Source of the DNA: Corynebacterium yonathiae
GTDB lineage: Bacteria > Actinomycetota > Actinomycetes > Mycobacteriales > Mycobacteriaceae
DNA: 64,000 bases
Assembly: GCF_027570195.1 (NCBI RefSeq)
Contig: NZ_JAKMUZ010000002.1
Location: forward strand, 62,001 to 126,000
Reading direction: 5' to 3'
This document shows positions 1 to 9,844 of the stretch, in pieces (position 1 is the first letter of the stretch; the number at the start of each line of letters is the position of its first letter). The notes beneath the pieces are model-generated. The model saw only the letters and a program-made list of their open reading frames with translations. It made no database searches and was not told the origin of the DNA. The position numbers and the translations under genes were made by a program.

Positions 1-747
1 GCGCGCCCCGGCCAGATTATTCCCGTCGATTCGGAACATTCCGCCATGGCGCAGTGCTTGCGGGCCGGTGAGGAAGGAGAGCTAGACAAGCTCGTGCTTA
101 CCGCTTCGGGCGGGCCTTTCCGCGGGTGGTCGCGCGAAGAGATGTGGGACGTGACCCCAGAGCAGGCGGCGCAGCATCCCACGTGGTCGATGGGCCAGAT
201 GAATACCCTCAATTCAGCAACGCTCATCAATAAAGGTCTAGAGCTGATTGAGGCTACGCTGCTCTTTGACATCGACCCCGAGCGCATTGATGTCACCGTG
301 CATCCACAGTCCATAATTCACTCTATGGCTACCTTTAAAGACGGCTGCACCATCGCCCAAGTTTCGCCGCCGTCGATGAAGCTGCCGATTTCACTGGCAC
401 TGAATTGGCCGCACCGCGTGCCAGGTGCGCAGCCTTCCCTGGATTTTGCGCAGGCACATGACTGGCGGTTTGAGCCGCTTGACGATGCCGCCTTTCCCGC
501 CGTCGATCTCGCCCGCCGCGCCGCGGCAGAGGGAACAGGTGTCATCTATAACGCCGCCAATGAGGAAGCGGCGGCCGCGTTTTTATCCGGTCGTATCCAC
601 TTTCCAGAAATCGTGGACGTAGTAGGCAAGGTTCTTGATTCCGCTTCCGAGTTTGCTGGTGTAGTCTCTAGCCTCGATGAAATCCTCGCGGTAGAAGGCG
701 AGGCGCGCAGGCGCGCGAATGCGCTTATTGATTCGCTGGCTGACTAG
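1..747 (+). CDS. dxr: 1-deoxy-D-xylulose 5-phosphate reductoisomerase, 5'-truncated by window edge
   Basis: This is the C-terminal 248 residues of DXR, the NADPH-dependent enzyme that turns DXP into MEP in non-mevalonate isoprenoid synthesis. The frame is open from base 1 and begins inside the family-typical IPVDSEHSA stretch, so the ATG at 46 is internal and not the start. The substrate-loop SGGPFRGW (about codons 34-41 of the visible part), the [18 protein letters not shown] block and the [10 protein letters not shown] block that follows it are all present. The next gene, rip1, starts 14 bases after the stop, and ispG follows, so two enzymes of the same pathway flank a protease in one transcription direction. 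Identity is certain; only the N-terminal NADPH domain is out of view. Confidence 0.97.
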   Translation, partial: ARPGQIIPVDSEHSAMAQCLRAGEEGELDKLVLTASGGPFRGWSREEMWDVTPEQAAQHPTWSMGQMNTLNSATLINKGLELIEATLLFDIDPERIDVTVHPQSIIHSMATFKDGCTIAQVSPPSMKLPISLALNWPHRVPGAQPSLDFAQAHDWRFEPLDDAAFPAVDLARRAAAEGTGVIYNAANEEAAAAFLSGRIHFPEIVDVVGKVLDSASEFAGVVSSLDEILAVEGEARRRANALIDSLAD

Positions 748-761
748 AAAGCTTTCACACC

Positions 762-1970
762 ATGGCAAATTTGCTGGGCATTGTGTTTTTCGCCCTTGGC
801 ATTGGGCTTACCGTAGCGCTGCATGAAGCAGGCCATATGCTCACCGCGCGTGCCTTTGGTATGCGCGTGCGCCGCTATTTCATTGGATTCGGGCCACGGG
901 TGTTTTCCTTCCGGAAGAGGCACACTGAATACGGGCTGGCGGCTTTTCCAGTGGGTGGCTTTTGCGATATCGCTGGAATGACCGCCCAGGATGAATTCCT
1001 CACCGAAGAAGAAGAGCCCCATGCTATGTACAAAAAGCCGTGGTGGCAGCGCATTATCGTGTTGGCAGGTGGCATTGGCGTCAACCTGGTTTTGGGTTTT
1101 GTCATTCTTTATTTTGTCGCGATGACGGCGGGCTTGCCCAACCCGGATGCTGATGTGCGCCCCCGCGTGGGCGAGGTGACCTGCTCGGCCAATCAGAAGC
1201 CGAACCAAGAGCTGGAGGAGTGTACGGGGTCGGGCCCTGCTGGCAAGGCTGGTGTTCGACAGGGAGATATCATCGTGGCCCTCGATGGCCAGAAGCTGGA
1301 TTCTTTTACCCAATTGCGCGATGAAGTCATGCAGCGCCCCGGTGAGACCGTCACCCTGACGGTGGAGCGCGATGGGAAAGATAAAGACATCCCAGTCCAC
1401 CTGGATACGGTTAAGCGGCTTAACAAAGACGGAGAACTGATAGATGCCGGCTCTATCGGGTTGAGCAATCAGCTTATCGATGTCGTCGAAAAGCACGGCG
1501 CCGTCGACGCACTACCGGCAACGTGGCGCTTTAGCACCTACTCGCTGGGGGCAACGGTTGATGGCCTCAAACAGTTCCCCGGCAAAATTCCGGGTGTAGT
1601 GGCCTCCATCTTTGGTCAGGAACGCGAGGCTGATGGCCCCATGTCTGTTGTCGGCGCTTCCCGCGTGGGTGGCGAATTAGCGGAACGTTCCCTGTGGTCG
1701 ATGTTCTTTATGATGCTGGCCACGCTGAACTTCTTCCTAGCGCTTTTTAACCTGATTCCGCTGCCGCCCTTTGACGGCGGGCATATCGCCGTCATCATCT
1801 ATGAAAAGCTGCGCGATGGGATCCGCAAGCTGGCAGGCAAGCCAGCTTTGGGCCCGGCCGACTACACCAAGTTGATGCCGGTGACGTACGCGATGGCTGC
1901 GCTGCTGATGGGCGTCGGCGTCATCGTTATCGTTGCGGATGTGGTAAACCCCATCCGGCTATTTGGTTAG
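762..1970 (+). CDS. rip1: Site-2 intramembrane metalloprotease (Rip1/RseP, M50)
   Basis: A 402-residue membrane zinc protease of the site-2 family, which cuts anti-sigma factors and other membrane substrates within the membrane. The HEAGH zinc motif is at residues 21-25 in the first membrane segment, and the third ligand region FDGGH is around Asp338. A further membrane segment lies near residues 100-125, a PDZ-like region at about 150-235 (GKAGVRQGDIIVALDG), and two more segments lie in the last 120 residues. Length and order match mycobacterial Rip1 (Rv2869c) and corynebacterial RseP. It sits between dxr and ispG, the conserved actinobacterial arrangement. Its targets cannot be read from this window. 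Confidence 0.95.
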   Translation: MANLLGIVFFALGIGLTVALHEAGHMLTARAFGMRVRRYFIGFGPRVFSFRKRHTEYGLAAFPVGGFCDIAGMTAQDEFLTEEEEPHAMYKKPWWQRIIVLAGGIGVNLVLGFVILYFVAMTAGLPNPDADVRPRVGEVTCSANQKPNQELEECTGSGPAGKAGVRQGDIIVALDGQKLDSFTQLRDEVMQRPGETVTLTVERDGKDKDIPVHLDTVKRLNKDGELIDAGSIGLSNQLIDVVEKHGAVDALPATWRFSTYSLGATVDGLKQFPGKIPGVVASIFGQEREADGPMSVVGASRVGGELAERSLWSMFFMMLATLNFFLALFNLIPLPPFDGGHIAVIIYEKLRDGIRKLAGKPALGPADYTKLMPVTYAMAALLMGVGVIVIVADVVNPIRLFG

Positions 1971-2078
1971 CAGCCGCGGCCATCGCTGCGCGTACTTCAG
2001 GCATAAAGCAAGCAGTGCTAGAGTGGGGGCGTTAATCACCCACCGAATGTATTTACTGTGCTTCAACAAGGAGAATTC

Positions 2079-3242
2079 ATGTCGACTCCTATCGGTCTAG
2101 GAATCCCAGACGGCCCACCACCGGTCCTGCACCCGCGCCGCAAGACTCGGCAGCTGCAGGTGGGCCCGGTCGGCGTTGGCTCTGACTCACCGATTTCGGT
2201 GCAGTCGATGACCAATACGAAGACGCACGACATTAATGGCACACTGCAGCAAATTGCGCAGCTGACCGCTTCCGGTTGCGATATCGTGCGCGTGGCTTGC
2301 CCTAAGCCCATCGATGCGGAAGCTCTTCCTGCCATCGCTAAGAAGTCTCCCATCCCGGTGATTGCGGATATCCACTTCCAGCCCAAGTACATCTTCCAAG
2401 CCATCGATGCCGGCTGTGCCGCTATTCGCGTTAATCCAGGCAATATCCGCGAGTTTGATGGTCGTGTGAAGGAAGTCGCTAAGGCTGCAGGCGATGCTGG
2501 CATTCCAATCCGCATCGGTGTTAATGGTGGTTCTTTGGACAAGCGCCTGCTGGAAAAGTACGGCAAGGCCACCCCGGAGGCACTCGTCGAGTCCGCAATT
2601 TGGGAGGCTGGCCTGTTTGAGGAGCATGGTTACGGCGATATCGCTATTTCCGTCAAGCACTCCGACCCGGTCCTGATGGTGGAAGCCTACCGACAGCTGG
2701 CGGAAAAGACTGACTACCCGCTGCACTTGGGCGTGACCGAGGCAGGCCCGAAGTTCATGGGAACCATCAAGTCCTCAGTTGCCTTCGGTGCGCTATTGGC
2801 TGAGGGTATTGGCGATACCATTCGCGTATCCCTGTCCGCGCCGCCGGTAGAGGAGATCAAGGTAGGCGACCAGATCTTGCAGTCGCTCAACTTGCGCCCA
2901 CGCAAGCTGGAGATCGTGTCCTGCCCTTCCTGTGGTCGCGCCCAGGTGGACGTCTACAAGCTGGCAGAAGAAGTTACCGCTGGCTTGGACGGAATGGAGT
3001 TCCCACTGCGCGTTGCCGTTATGGGTTGCGTTGTCAACGGCCCGGGCGAGGCACGCGATGCCGACCTAGGCGTTGCCTCCGGTAACGGCAAGGGACAGAT
3101 CTTTGTCAAGGGCGAGGTCGTACGTACCGTGCCGGAAGACAAGATTGTGGAAACTCTCATTGAAGAGGCCATGCGCATTGCCGATGAGCAGGGAATGGAG
3201 GCCGTAGAAGGCGCCAAGGCTGAGGTTCGCGTCACCCAGTAA
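2079..3242 (+). CDS. ispG: 4-hydroxy-3-methylbut-2-enyl diphosphate synthase
   Basis: IspG (GcpE) is a [4Fe-4S] enzyme that reduces MEcPP to HMBPP in the MEP pathway. The TIM-barrel part ([23 protein letters not shown]) is followed by the cluster-binding SCPSCGR and the [17 protein letters not shown] signature near the C-terminus. The frame could begin at a GTG at 2058, but an AAGGAG ribosome site at 2068-2073 fits the ATG at 2079 (protein start MSTPIGLG), giving 387 residues. A strong terminator follows. Together with dxr upstream it makes this a small isoprenoid cluster around rip1. Confidence 0.97.
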   Translation: MSTPIGLGIPDGPPPVLHPRRKTRQLQVGPVGVGSDSPISVQSMTNTKTHDINGTLQQIAQLTASGCDIVRVACPKPIDAEALPAIAKKSPIPVIADIHFQPKYIFQAIDAGCAAIRVNPGNIREFDGRVKEVAKAAGDAGIPIRIGVNGGSLDKRLLEKYGKATPEALVESAIWEAGLFEEHGYGDIAISVKHSDPVLMVEAYRQLAEKTDYPLHLGVTEAGPKFMGTIKSSVAFGALLAEGIGDTIRVSLSAPPVEEIKVGDQILQSLNLRPRKLEIVSCPSCGRAQVDVYKLAEEVTAGLDGMEFPLRVAVMGCVVNGPGEARDADLGVASGNGKGQIFVKGEVVRTVPEDKIVETLIEEAMRIADEQGMEAVEGAKAEVRVTQ

Positions 3243-3258
3243 TCCACCCACATTAAGT

Positions 3259-3295
3259 AGACTGCCCCGCACTTCGGTGTGGGGCAGTCTTTTTT
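3259..3295 (+). terminator. Rho-independent terminator after ispG
   Basis: A 14-bp stem with one G-U pair (AGACTGCCCCGCAC against GTGTGGGGCAGTCT) closes on a TTCG tetraloop and runs straight into a T tract. It ends the dxr-rip1-ispG transcript. It also shows that a start codon at 3279 for the next gene would lie inside the hairpin. Confidence 0.9.
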
Positions 3296-3323
3296 AGCTC
3301 TTGCGCTGCTAGAGTCCCAAGGC

Positions 3324-5177
3324 ATGAAGAAGTTGGTCGCGCTGGTTGCCACTATCACGCTCGCTTCCACCAGCGTGGTTGCTTGTACGCCTAAACCGGT
3401 TTCAGCAGAACCGGTGGCGGAGGAATTCCTCGAAGGGATGGAATCCCGCAATAACGACGGTTTGGCCGCGCTTACCGACGCCCCCTCTGACGCCACCGCC
3501 GCCCTCGATGCCACCTACTCCGGCCTGCAGGCCGAGGGGCTCGACATTGAGTTAGAAGGCATTGACCAAAACGAGAACCTCGCTACGGCGAACTACAAGG
3601 TCAATTGGGATCTGCCCAAGGATCGCACCTTGAGCTATGACACGCAGATGACGCTTACCAAGACAGAGGATGAGTGGACGGTGCGCTGGAAGCCGAGCCT
3701 TATACACCCGGACCTGGGGGCAAATCAGCACTTGGAGCTGCGTGCTTTGGAGGCAAAACGTGCCAGCGTGGTTTCTTCCAATGGGGTGGAATTGATGAGC
3801 CCAGGGCTCAACTACCGGCTGGTGGTAGATACCGACTCGCTAGAAGATGTGCGCCCTACGGCCGCAAAGATCAGTGGCGCGTTGGCCGCCGCTCACCGGC
3901 AGGACAATTCCATCGCGGAGATGGATGCTAAGGACTTGGCCAAGAAATTGGAGGATGCAGACGGCCCCTTCTCTGTCACTATGTTCACCGAAGACCAAGC
4001 CAAGGCCGTGCGTCCCAAGGTGGAGGGTATGGACGGCGTGCGCCTCAACGAGGAGCCAGCCCTGGTTACCCGCGACCGCGGTCTTGCTCCCGATCTCATG
4101 TCGCGCGTGCGCTCTGCGGTCCAGGATGAGGTTGACGGCCAGACCGGCTGGTCTATTTCCGTGGTCAATGAGAATGGTGCGGCTCTTTCGGACGTCGAAA
4201 AGCATGATCCCAATGCGGCGCCTTCCATCAAGGTTGGTCTGGATTACGATGTGCAGCGCGCCGCGCAAGAAGCGGTAAATGAGCGTGCAGATTCGCAAGC
4301 CATGCTCGTAGCCATCCGACCTTCCAATGGCGATATCTTGGCCGTAGCCCAAACAGAAAAAGCCGATGAAGATGGCGACGTCGCCCTACAGGGTCAGTAC
4401 CCGCCCGGTTCTGTTTTCAAGATTCTCACCGCCGCGGCAGGCGTGGATAAACAGGGCCTAAATACCGATACCATCGTTCCGTGCCCGGGAACTATGGATA
4501 TCTTTGGCCGCGTGGTGACCAACTACAATGCCTTCTCTTTAGGTAGCGTTCCGCTCAGCCAAGCCTTCGCGCAGTCCTGCAACACCACCTTTGCGGATAT
4601 CTCCACCAAGCTTAAGCCCGGTGAATTGAAGGACATGGGCAAGAAGTTCGGCTTCGGCGTTGAGTATGACATCCCCGGATTGACCACCATCACTGGCTCG
4701 ATTCCAGAGGGAAAGGAGCCATTGGAGCGGACGGAAGCTGGCTATGGTCAGGGCTATGACTTGGCTAGCCCCTTCGGAATGGCGCTGGTTTCTGCAACGG
4801 TGGCTAATGGCAAGACGCCAACGCCTAGGCTGATTGAGGGCCATGAGACTAAAGCGTCCGATAAGCCGCAGCAGATTCCCAAGCCTGTGCTGGACAATGT
4901 CCGTGCTATGATGCGCCAAGTGGTCACCAGCGGTACCGCGCGCAGCATGGCTGCTGGCGGCACCATCTATGGCAAGACCGGTGAGGCCGAGATTAATGAA
5001 GGCTCGCATGCCTGGTTTACTGGCTACCGGGAAGAAGACGATATTGCCTTTGCCACCCTCGTGGTTTTGGGTGGTGGCTCCGATGCCTCGGTCAACATTA
5101 CGAGCAATTTCTTGCAGAAAGTCGACGATTACCGCTCTGGTCCACACGAGGGGGCGGCGCCTCCAGCTGAAGGTTAG
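3324..5177 (+). CDS. Penicillin-binding transpeptidase lipoprotein
   Basis: A 617-residue class B-like penicillin-binding protein that crosslinks peptidoglycan outside the membrane. It has a lipoprotein signal with VVAC lipobox (Cys21), an NTF2-like MecA_N-type domain at about residues 25-140, a dimerisation region, and a transpeptidase domain. The domain has the three active-site motifs: SVFK with nucleophile Ser363, SCN, and KTG near residue 550. It resembles mycobacterial Rv2864c (PBP-lipo), which also lies between ispG and map. The ATG at 3324 is preferred because TAGAGT (3310-3315) sits 8 nt upstream, a leaderless pattern; an earlier GTG at 3279 lies in the ispG terminator. Confidence 0.93.
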   Translation: MKKLVALVATITLASTSVVACTPKPVSAEPVAEEFLEGMESRNNDGLAALTDAPSDATAALDATYSGLQAEGLDIELEGIDQNENLATANYKVNWDLPKDRTLSYDTQMTLTKTEDEWTVRWKPSLIHPDLGANQHLELRALEAKRASVVSSNGVELMSPGLNYRLVVDTDSLEDVRPTAAKISGALAAAHRQDNSIAEMDAKDLAKKLEDADGPFSVTMFTEDQAKAVRPKVEGMDGVRLNEEPALVTRDRGLAPDLMSRVRSAVQDEVDGQTGWSISVVNENGAALSDVEKHDPNAAPSIKVGLDYDVQRAAQEAVNERADSQAMLVAIRPSNGDILAVAQTEKADEDGDVALQGQYPPGSVFKILTAAAGVDKQGLNTDTIVPCPGTMDIFGRVVTNYNAFSLGSVPLSQAFAQSCNTTFADISTKLKPGELKDMGKKFGFGVEYDIPGLTTITGSIPEGKEPLERTEAGYGQGYDLASPFGMALVSATVANGKTPTPRLIEGHETKASDKPQQIPKPVLDNVRAMMRQVVTSGTARSMAAGGTIYGKTGEAEINEGSHAWFTGYREEDDIAFATLVVLGGGSDASVNITSNFLQKVDDYRSGPHEGAAPPAEG

Positions 5178-5242
5178 AACACCGACCGCCCTCGAGACCC
5201 CGGCTGCTGCTTTATGGGCGCAGAGGACTACCATGGGAAACC

Positions 5243-6112
5243 ATGAGCAATCGAGGAAAGCTAAAGCCAGGAAAGCCCACCCCCATCCTCACCGTGCCGG
5301 AGAGCATTGAGCGACCGGAGTACGTGTGGAAGGACGAGGTACAGGAGGGCATTGGCGAGCCCTACGTCCAGTCCCCAGAGGTCATCGAGAAGATGCGCGA
5401 GGCCTGCAAGATTGCGGCCAACGCACTCAAGGAGGCTGGCAAGGCCGTTAAGCCGGGTGTGACTACTGATTATGTAGACCGCGTGGCACACGAATACATG
5501 TGTGACCACGGCGCCTACCCTTCTACGCTGGGGTACCGTGGCTTCCCTAAGTCCAGCTGTGTATCCCTTAATGAGATTGTCTGCCACGGCATCCCGGATA
5601 CCACTGTGATCGAAGACGGAGACATCGTCAATATCGATATCACGGCTTATAAGAATGGCGTGCACGGTGATAATAACGCCACCTTCCTTGCGGGCGATGT
5701 CTCTGAGGAGCACCGTCTGTTGGTGGAGCGCACCAAAGAGGCCACTATGCGTGGCATCAAGGCAGCAAAGCCTGGCCGCGAAATTAACGTCATTGGTCGA
5801 GTTATTGAGTCTTATGCCAAGCGTTTTGGATACAACGTCGTGCGCGACTTTACCGGCCACGGCGTTGGCCCGACCTTCCACAACGGTCTGGTTGTCCTTC
5901 ACCACGATTCGACCGTCTACCGCGATATCCTCGAGCCCGGTATGACGCTCACCGTCGAGCCGATGATTAACCTTGGCTCTCTGGATTATGAAATCTGGGA
6001 TGATGACTGGACCGTCCAAAACACTGACGGTAAGTTCACCGCCCAGTTTGAGCATACCCTGGTCATTACCGAGGATGGCAACGAAATCCTTACCATCCCA
6101 GACGAAGACTAA
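5243..6112 (+). CDS. map: Methionine aminopeptidase, type I
   Basis: A 289-residue cytosolic metallopeptidase that removes the initiator methionine. The five metal ligands are visible: the two Asp of the NIDITAY...HGDNN segment, His in GHGVGPTFH, Glu in TVEPM, and Glu in QFEHTLVI. The long N-terminal extension before the catalytic fold is as in actinobacterial MapB (Rv2861c). No ribosome site precedes the ATG; TACCAT at 5229-5234 lies 8 nt upstream, so it is probably leaderless. It follows the penicillin-binding lipoprotein by 65 bases, the same order as in mycobacteria. Confidence 0.96.
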   Translation: MSNRGKLKPGKPTPILTVPESIERPEYVWKDEVQEGIGEPYVQSPEVIEKMREACKIAANALKEAGKAVKPGVTTDYVDRVAHEYMCDHGAYPSTLGYRGFPKSSCVSLNEIVCHGIPDTTVIEDGDIVNIDITAYKNGVHGDNNATFLAGDVSEEHRLLVERTKEATMRGIKAAKPGREINVIGRVIESYAKRFGYNVVRDFTGHGVGPTFHNGLVVLHHDSTVYRDILEPGMTLTVEPMINLGSLDYEIWDDDWTVQNTDGKFTAQFEHTLVITEDGNEILTIPDED

Positions 6113-6233
6113 GAATAAATAGCGACGGCCGCCTCCACGACCCGAAGCGGGGAAGTGAAGGCGACCTTGTGTATGCTTGCCGGCGCCGTGTCTAAGCCGT
6201 CCCATTCTTAGGGCGTACCGACGCGTAGAATAG

Positions 6234-6258
6234 GGGCCTCGTTCTAAGAACGAGGCCC
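6234..6258. terminator. Perfect inverted repeat between convergent map and secreted-protein gene
   Basis: An 11-bp perfect stem (GGGCCTCGTTC / GAACGAGGCCC) with a TAA loop lies in the gap between two convergent genes. There is no T tract on either side, so it may be a weak bidirectional terminator or an RNA 3' end protector rather than a classical one. Confidence 0.5.
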
Positions 6259-6343
6259 TGCAAACCCTAGCTATCTAGAGCCAATCTACGGCTAATGATT
6301 AGCGGCGGAAGATTGGGTCCAGAACGTGAGGGACGAAGCCGTT

Positions 6344-6643
6344 CTATACGGTGTAGTTGTAGGCACCGATCAGGGTGCCGATTGCCGAGTTGATGTCCAG
6401 AGCAACGGTGCCGTCGCGCCAGATCTCGCCCCAGCGAGGGTTGTCCTTGTCCTTCTCTTCGCCGAGGATGGCGTGGCCGGTTACCTGCTGATCCTTGTCA
6501 ACGTTAGCGCCGATCTTGGAGGACAGGGCGGGGAACTCGCCGTCGTCAGCCTTGGTGTTCTCAGCGGAAGCGACAGCGACGCCGCCGAAAGCGACGGTAG
6601 CAGCGGTGGCAGTAGCAACGGCTGCAGTGCGGAAGTTGCGCAT
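6344..6643 (-). CDS. Small secreted protein of unknown function, possibly C-terminally truncated
   Basis: A 99-residue protein with a Sec signal peptide (MRNFRTAAVATATAATV..., cleavage likely after ASA near residue 27). The mature part has no family I recognise; it holds a GHAILGEEKD segment and a short hydrophobic stretch near the end. The frame stays open for 14 more sense codons after the TAG at 6344-6346, to a TAA at 6299-6301, with coding-like codons (NGFVPHVLDPIFRR), so the TAG may be a mutation of a Gln codon. A decayed paralogue lies directly upstream. Similar small secreted proteins occur next to map in C. glutamicum, but function is unknown. Confidence 0.7.
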   Translation of the reverse strand: MRNFRTAAVATATAATVAFGGVAVASAENTKADDGEFPALSSKIGANVDKDQQVTGHAILGEEKDKDNPRWGEIWRDGTVALDINSAIGTLIGAYNYTV

Positions 6644-6691
6644 TGTGAAATTTACCCTTCGGAAATTTTGATTTAGCCGTAGGGCTGTTGC

Positions 6692-7062
6692 TTAGAAGAA
6701 AGGGCCGTGGTTGATGAAGTTGAAGACCGGGCCGATGACGCCGCCCAGAACTGCACCGATGCCACCCAGGATGGTACAGGGGGTACAGAACCTTAGCCCA
6801 TACCGACTGCTCGGAGAAGTCCTTAGAAGAGCCGAAGATCTTGGTGCCGCCAGCCGGACGTTCGCCTTAGTACTCGAGGTTCTGGTCAATCTGTTAGGGA
6901 GGTTCTGGCCCCGGAAGAGGAGCCCTGCTGGGAGGGGTCCTCGCTAGCTGAGGTGGTGGTCGGGTTAGCCTCAGCGGAGAAACCGTCTGCTGCTACGGCA
7001 ATAGTGGTGCCGCCGAAGGCAACGGCGATACCGGTGGCGCCAGGGAATGCTGCATTGCGGAT
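6692..7062 (-). pseudogene. Decayed paralogue of the adjacent small secreted protein
   Basis: Read on the minus strand from 7062, the start codon is ATC instead of ATG, followed by a recognisable signal peptide (IRNAAFPGATGIAVAFGG..., compare MRNFRTAAVATATAATVAFGG in the neighbour). This frame ends in TGA at 6886-6888. A second frame, with a TAA at 6867-6869, encodes GGTKIFGSSKDFSEQSVWAKV, which lines up with GHAILGEEKDKDNPRWGEI of the intact gene. A third frame finishes with GGIGAVLGGVIGPVF and stops at 6692. A lost start, a nonsense codon and two frameshifts make a functional product unlikely. The alignment was done by eye. Confidence 0.75.
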
Positions 7063-7381
7063 CGGCGTATCAAAATTTCTTAAAAGTCGTACTTGCAAGG
7101 GTTCCGCACAGGGAAACCAAAGTGTTATTGAGTACACAGGAGATATTCATGAACGTGCGGTAGCTGTTTTCAAATCGGCTCGAACCGATAGCTCATGGAT
7201 TTTAAAAGACTGCGGCTCTTTTGCGCGACAAAGACCGGAATATCATCCATTAAATTAATGTCTGGCCCAATATGGTGGTAAATTCCTGAAAGGCTGAATG
7301 AGACTTCCTTGGCGTGAGGCGGGAATATGCTTCAAAAGCTGGAAGAAAACTGGGCGGGTGTGAGAAAGATTACGTAACAAT
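7063..7381. other. 319-bp gap with no supported gene
   Basis: This stretch separates the decayed secreted-protein gene from the 3' end of mtr. It is more AT-rich than its surroundings and holds only a small hairpin (ATCGG-CTCGAA-CCGAT, 7174-7189). It presumably contained the promoter of the decayed gene. I see no RNA gene, and the 101-codon plus-strand frame crossing it is antisense to the pseudogene. Confidence 0.5.
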
Positions 7382-8785
7382 TTACTTTTGCCACTCCAGT
7401 CCCAAAAGGGCGTTTTCCACCACTTCTGGTAGCGCGGGGTGGATCCAATATTGGCTACGCGTGAACTCCCGCATGTCCAACTTATAAACCATCGCGGTAA
7501 CCAGTTGCTGGATCAAGGTAGAGGACTGTGGGCCCATGAGATGAGCGCCGAGAAGCTGCCCAGTAGCGCGGTCTGCAATTAGTTTGCAGATGCCGGTGCT
7601 ATCTTCCATAGCCCAGCCATAGGCAACATCGCCGAAGTTTTGCACCTTGACGGTGATATCGAAGCCTTCCTTACGCGCCTGCTTCTCGGTAAGGCCCACC
7701 GTTGCGATCTGCGGGTGGGTAAAGATGGCCGCTGGGACATTGTCGTGGGGCAGTGGGCGGAGGTCTTCTGGGTGCAGCAAGTTGTGCTGCACGGCGCGGG
7801 TCTCGGCATTAGCAACGTGCTTGAGCATGTACGGCGAGGAGACGTCGCCAAGCGCCCACACGCCCTCGGCAGTGGTGCGACCAAATTCATCCGCTTTTAC
7901 GCGGCCGTCGGCAAGCAGTTCAATGCCTGACTTGTCTACGTCCATCTGATCACCATTAGGGGTACGTCCAGTGGCGACCAGGATTGCCTCTGCTTCTATG
8001 GACTCACCATTGTCCAATTCCAACCGCACTCCCTGGTCGGTCTCCTCGAGCTTGGTGCCATTGGCAATATGCACGTCGAAGCGGTCGCGAGCAATCTGAT
8101 TAAAGCGACTGGAAAGGTCGTCATCAAGGTGGCGCAGCAAAGTCTCGGAGCGATTGACTACGGTGACCTTGGTGCCGAGGCCGTCAAAGACATGGGCAAA
8201 CTCCATCGCGATATAGCCACCGCCCACCACAATCAGACTCTCTGGCTGGTGGTCCATGCGCATAATGTCTTCATTGGTGTAGTACTTCACGCCGGAATTG
8301 GCATAAACGGCCGGAATGACCGGGCGGGAGCCAGCAGCGATGACAATTTGGTCGCCAGTGATGACATGTTCGCCGGTCTTAAGGGTTTTCGGGCCGATAA
8401 AGCGGGCGTGCTCGTCGTATACGGTGATATTCGGGGTTTCCTCACCGCGGCGGTACTCCTCGCCGCCTTGGGCAATCTGGTCAACGCGGTTGGTAAAGAC
8501 GCGGTCCACGATGGAATCCCAGTCCACGCTATTGACCTGTGCGTCAAGGCCTAGCCGGCCGGCCTCGCGTGCAGCCAAGGCAATATCGGCGGCGTAGACG
8601 TACATCTTGGTGGGAATGCAGCCTACGTTGAGGCAGGTGCCGCCAAAGGTGCCCTTCTCAATAATGGCGATCTTGTGGTTATCAAACTCCGGGCTGGGAA
8701 TGGAATTGCCGGAGCCAGAGCCGATGATGATGAGGTCAAAATGTTCCTCGCCGGCCGACGTGTGAGTCTGGTGTGAAGGAGTCAT
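7382..8785 (-). CDS. mtr: Mycothione reductase
   Basis: A 467-residue FAD-dependent disulfide reductase that uses NADPH to reduce mycothiol disulfide, keeping the actinobacterial thiol mycothiol reduced. Visible are the FAD motif GSGSGN (residues 22-27), the redox pair Cys51-Cys56 in GGTCLNVGCIPTK, the NADPH motif VGGGYIAMEFAH, the ALGDV FAD motif and the C-terminal HPALPEVVENAL with the catalytic His. Its place beside a hydrolase gene and mqo is as in C. glutamicum, which supports Mtr over lipoamide or glutathione reductase. The ATG has an AAGGA ribosome site about 7 nt upstream, and the hydrolase gene ends only 27 nt before it, so the two are likely co-transcribed. Confidence 0.93.
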   Translation of the reverse strand: MTPSHQTHTSAGEEHFDLIIIGSGSGNSIPSPEFDNHKIAIIEKGTFGGTCLNVGCIPTKMYVYAADIALAAREAGRLGLDAQVNSVDWDSIVDRVFTNRVDQIAQGGEEYRRGEETPNITVYDEHARFIGPKTLKTGEHVITGDQIVIAAGSRPVIPAVYANSGVKYYTNEDIMRMDHQPESLIVVGGGYIAMEFAHVFDGLGTKVTVVNRSETLLRHLDDDLSSRFNQIARDRFDVHIANGTKLEETDQGVRLELDNGESIEAEAILVATGRTPNGDQMDVDKSGIELLADGRVKADEFGRTTAEGVWALGDVSSPYMLKHVANAETRAVQHNLLHPEDLRPLPHDNVPAAIFTHPQIATVGLTEKQARKEGFDITVKVQNFGDVAYGWAMEDSTGICKLIADRATGQLLGAHLMGPQSSTLIQQLVTAMVYKLDMREFTRSQYWIHPALPEVVENALLGLEWQK

Positions 8786-8812
8786 GTTTATTCCTTATAT
8801 TTAGGGGCTAAA

Positions 8813-9844
8813 TTACTGGACGGATTTATGGGAATCTAGGACTGTGGGCAACCACTCGTCACAGGCACCGAAAGCCTCTTGGAGCGGATCCGGAAGCGAT
8901 AGAAAAACATCGTGCCTAGCGCCCTTGATGGGGTGCAAAGTGTAGTGGACGCCAAGTTCCTTTGCCCAGCGGCGCGTTTGGGAAACATCAATGATGACGT
9001 CCGCGTGGTTCGCGCTGTCGGAATAGGGCTGACCCAGCTGAGTGCGAGTGGACTGCAGGGTCAAAATAGGTACGCCGGCATCAACACGCCCGCTGTGGAT
9101 AGCGTCAAAGCCACGGAATACTGCGGCTATCCAGCCGACATACTTTTTATGCCCAGCCAGTGGCTTAAAGCGAAGGTCAAAATTCCACTCGCCGTAGAAA
9201 TCTTTGTGAACAGACTCGCCATAGGCGGTGAGGTTGCTACCGGGAAGGGGAGTCATGGGAGCGATGCGAGCCAGCGCGTACAACAGCGGTTTGAGTGGGG
9301 TGAGAACCTGGCCAGGCACACCCATCATGTCGAGCCACGGGCTATTGAGGATGAGGCCCTTTAGCCTCCGGTGGCGTTGTTGGTCGGAGTGGCGCAGGTG
9401 ATCCATCCATAGCGGAGCGATTAAGCCACCGGTGGAGTGAGCGATGAAGATAACCTCATCATTAGGGATGGCATCGAGTGCGGCGGTGAGGTCAGCAAAA
9501 TAAAACGCCAAATCCGAAACATAGTGCCATGACTGGCCGGGGCGGCGCGAACGGCCACACTTGCGCAGATCGACGGCGTAAAAGTCATAACCTTGGGCGG
9601 CAAAGTGCTCGGCTACGTGGGTGTGGAAGAAGTAGTCAGTCATGCCGTGTAGCCACACCAGTGCCGGGCGGGATGAGGTGGCGGATGACTCTCGTGCGGC
9701 ATCGCCTGCTTGCTGGGGTGCGTAGTGCACCAGCGTGGTGACCACGTTGCCCTCGTCGTCGGGGTCTTCGCCCAAGTCAAGGGTGGAAGCTTCAAAGTCG
9801 GGACCGAGTTTATCTGGGCCCCATACCGGGGAGTGTGTAACCAT
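8813..9844 (-). CDS. Alpha/beta hydrolase (monoacylglycerol lipase/lysophospholipase type)
   Basis: A 343-residue cytosolic alpha/beta hydrolase of the serine-aminopeptidase/lysophospholipase group. The oxyanion LVWLHGMTDYFF is near residue 65, the nucleophile elbow is AHSTGG (the usual leading Gly is Ala here), and the catalytic His is in KGARHDVFLS near the end. The substrate is unknown; a lipid ester is a reasonable guess from the family. The start is an ATG 6 nt after a TAGAAT box (9851-9856), so it is probably leaderless and heads an operon with mtr. Confidence 0.82.
   Translation of the reverse strand: MVTHSPVWGPDKLGPDFEASTLDLGEDPDDEGNVVTTLVHYAPQQAGDAARESSATSSRPALVWLHGMTDYFFHTHVAEHFAAQGYDFYAVDLRKCGRSRRPGQSWHYVSDLAFYFADLTAALDAIPNDEVIFIAHSTGGLIAPLWMDHLRHSDQQRHRRLKGLILNSPWLDMMGVPGQVLTPLKPLLYALARIAPMTPLPGSNLTAYGESVHKDFYGEWNFDLRFKPLAGHKKYVGWIAAVFRGFDAIHSGRVDAGVPILTLQSTRTQLGQPYSDSANHADVIIDVSQTRRWAKELGVHYTLHPIKGARHDVFLSLPDPLQEAFGACDEWLPTVLDSHKSVQ

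Noticed and set aside
6326..6676. A 116-codon plus-strand frame opposite the small secreted protein
   Set aside because: It is antisense to a gene with a convincing signal peptide and shows no coding signal of its own.
6953..7258. A 101-codon plus-strand frame in the gap before mtr
   Set aside because: It is antisense to the secreted-protein pseudogene, lacks a ribosome site or -10 box and has no recognisable features.
7359..7374. TGTGA-N6-TTACG resembling a GlxR (CRP-like) site
   Set aside because: The second half-site is poor and it lies near the 3' end of mtr, not in a promoter.
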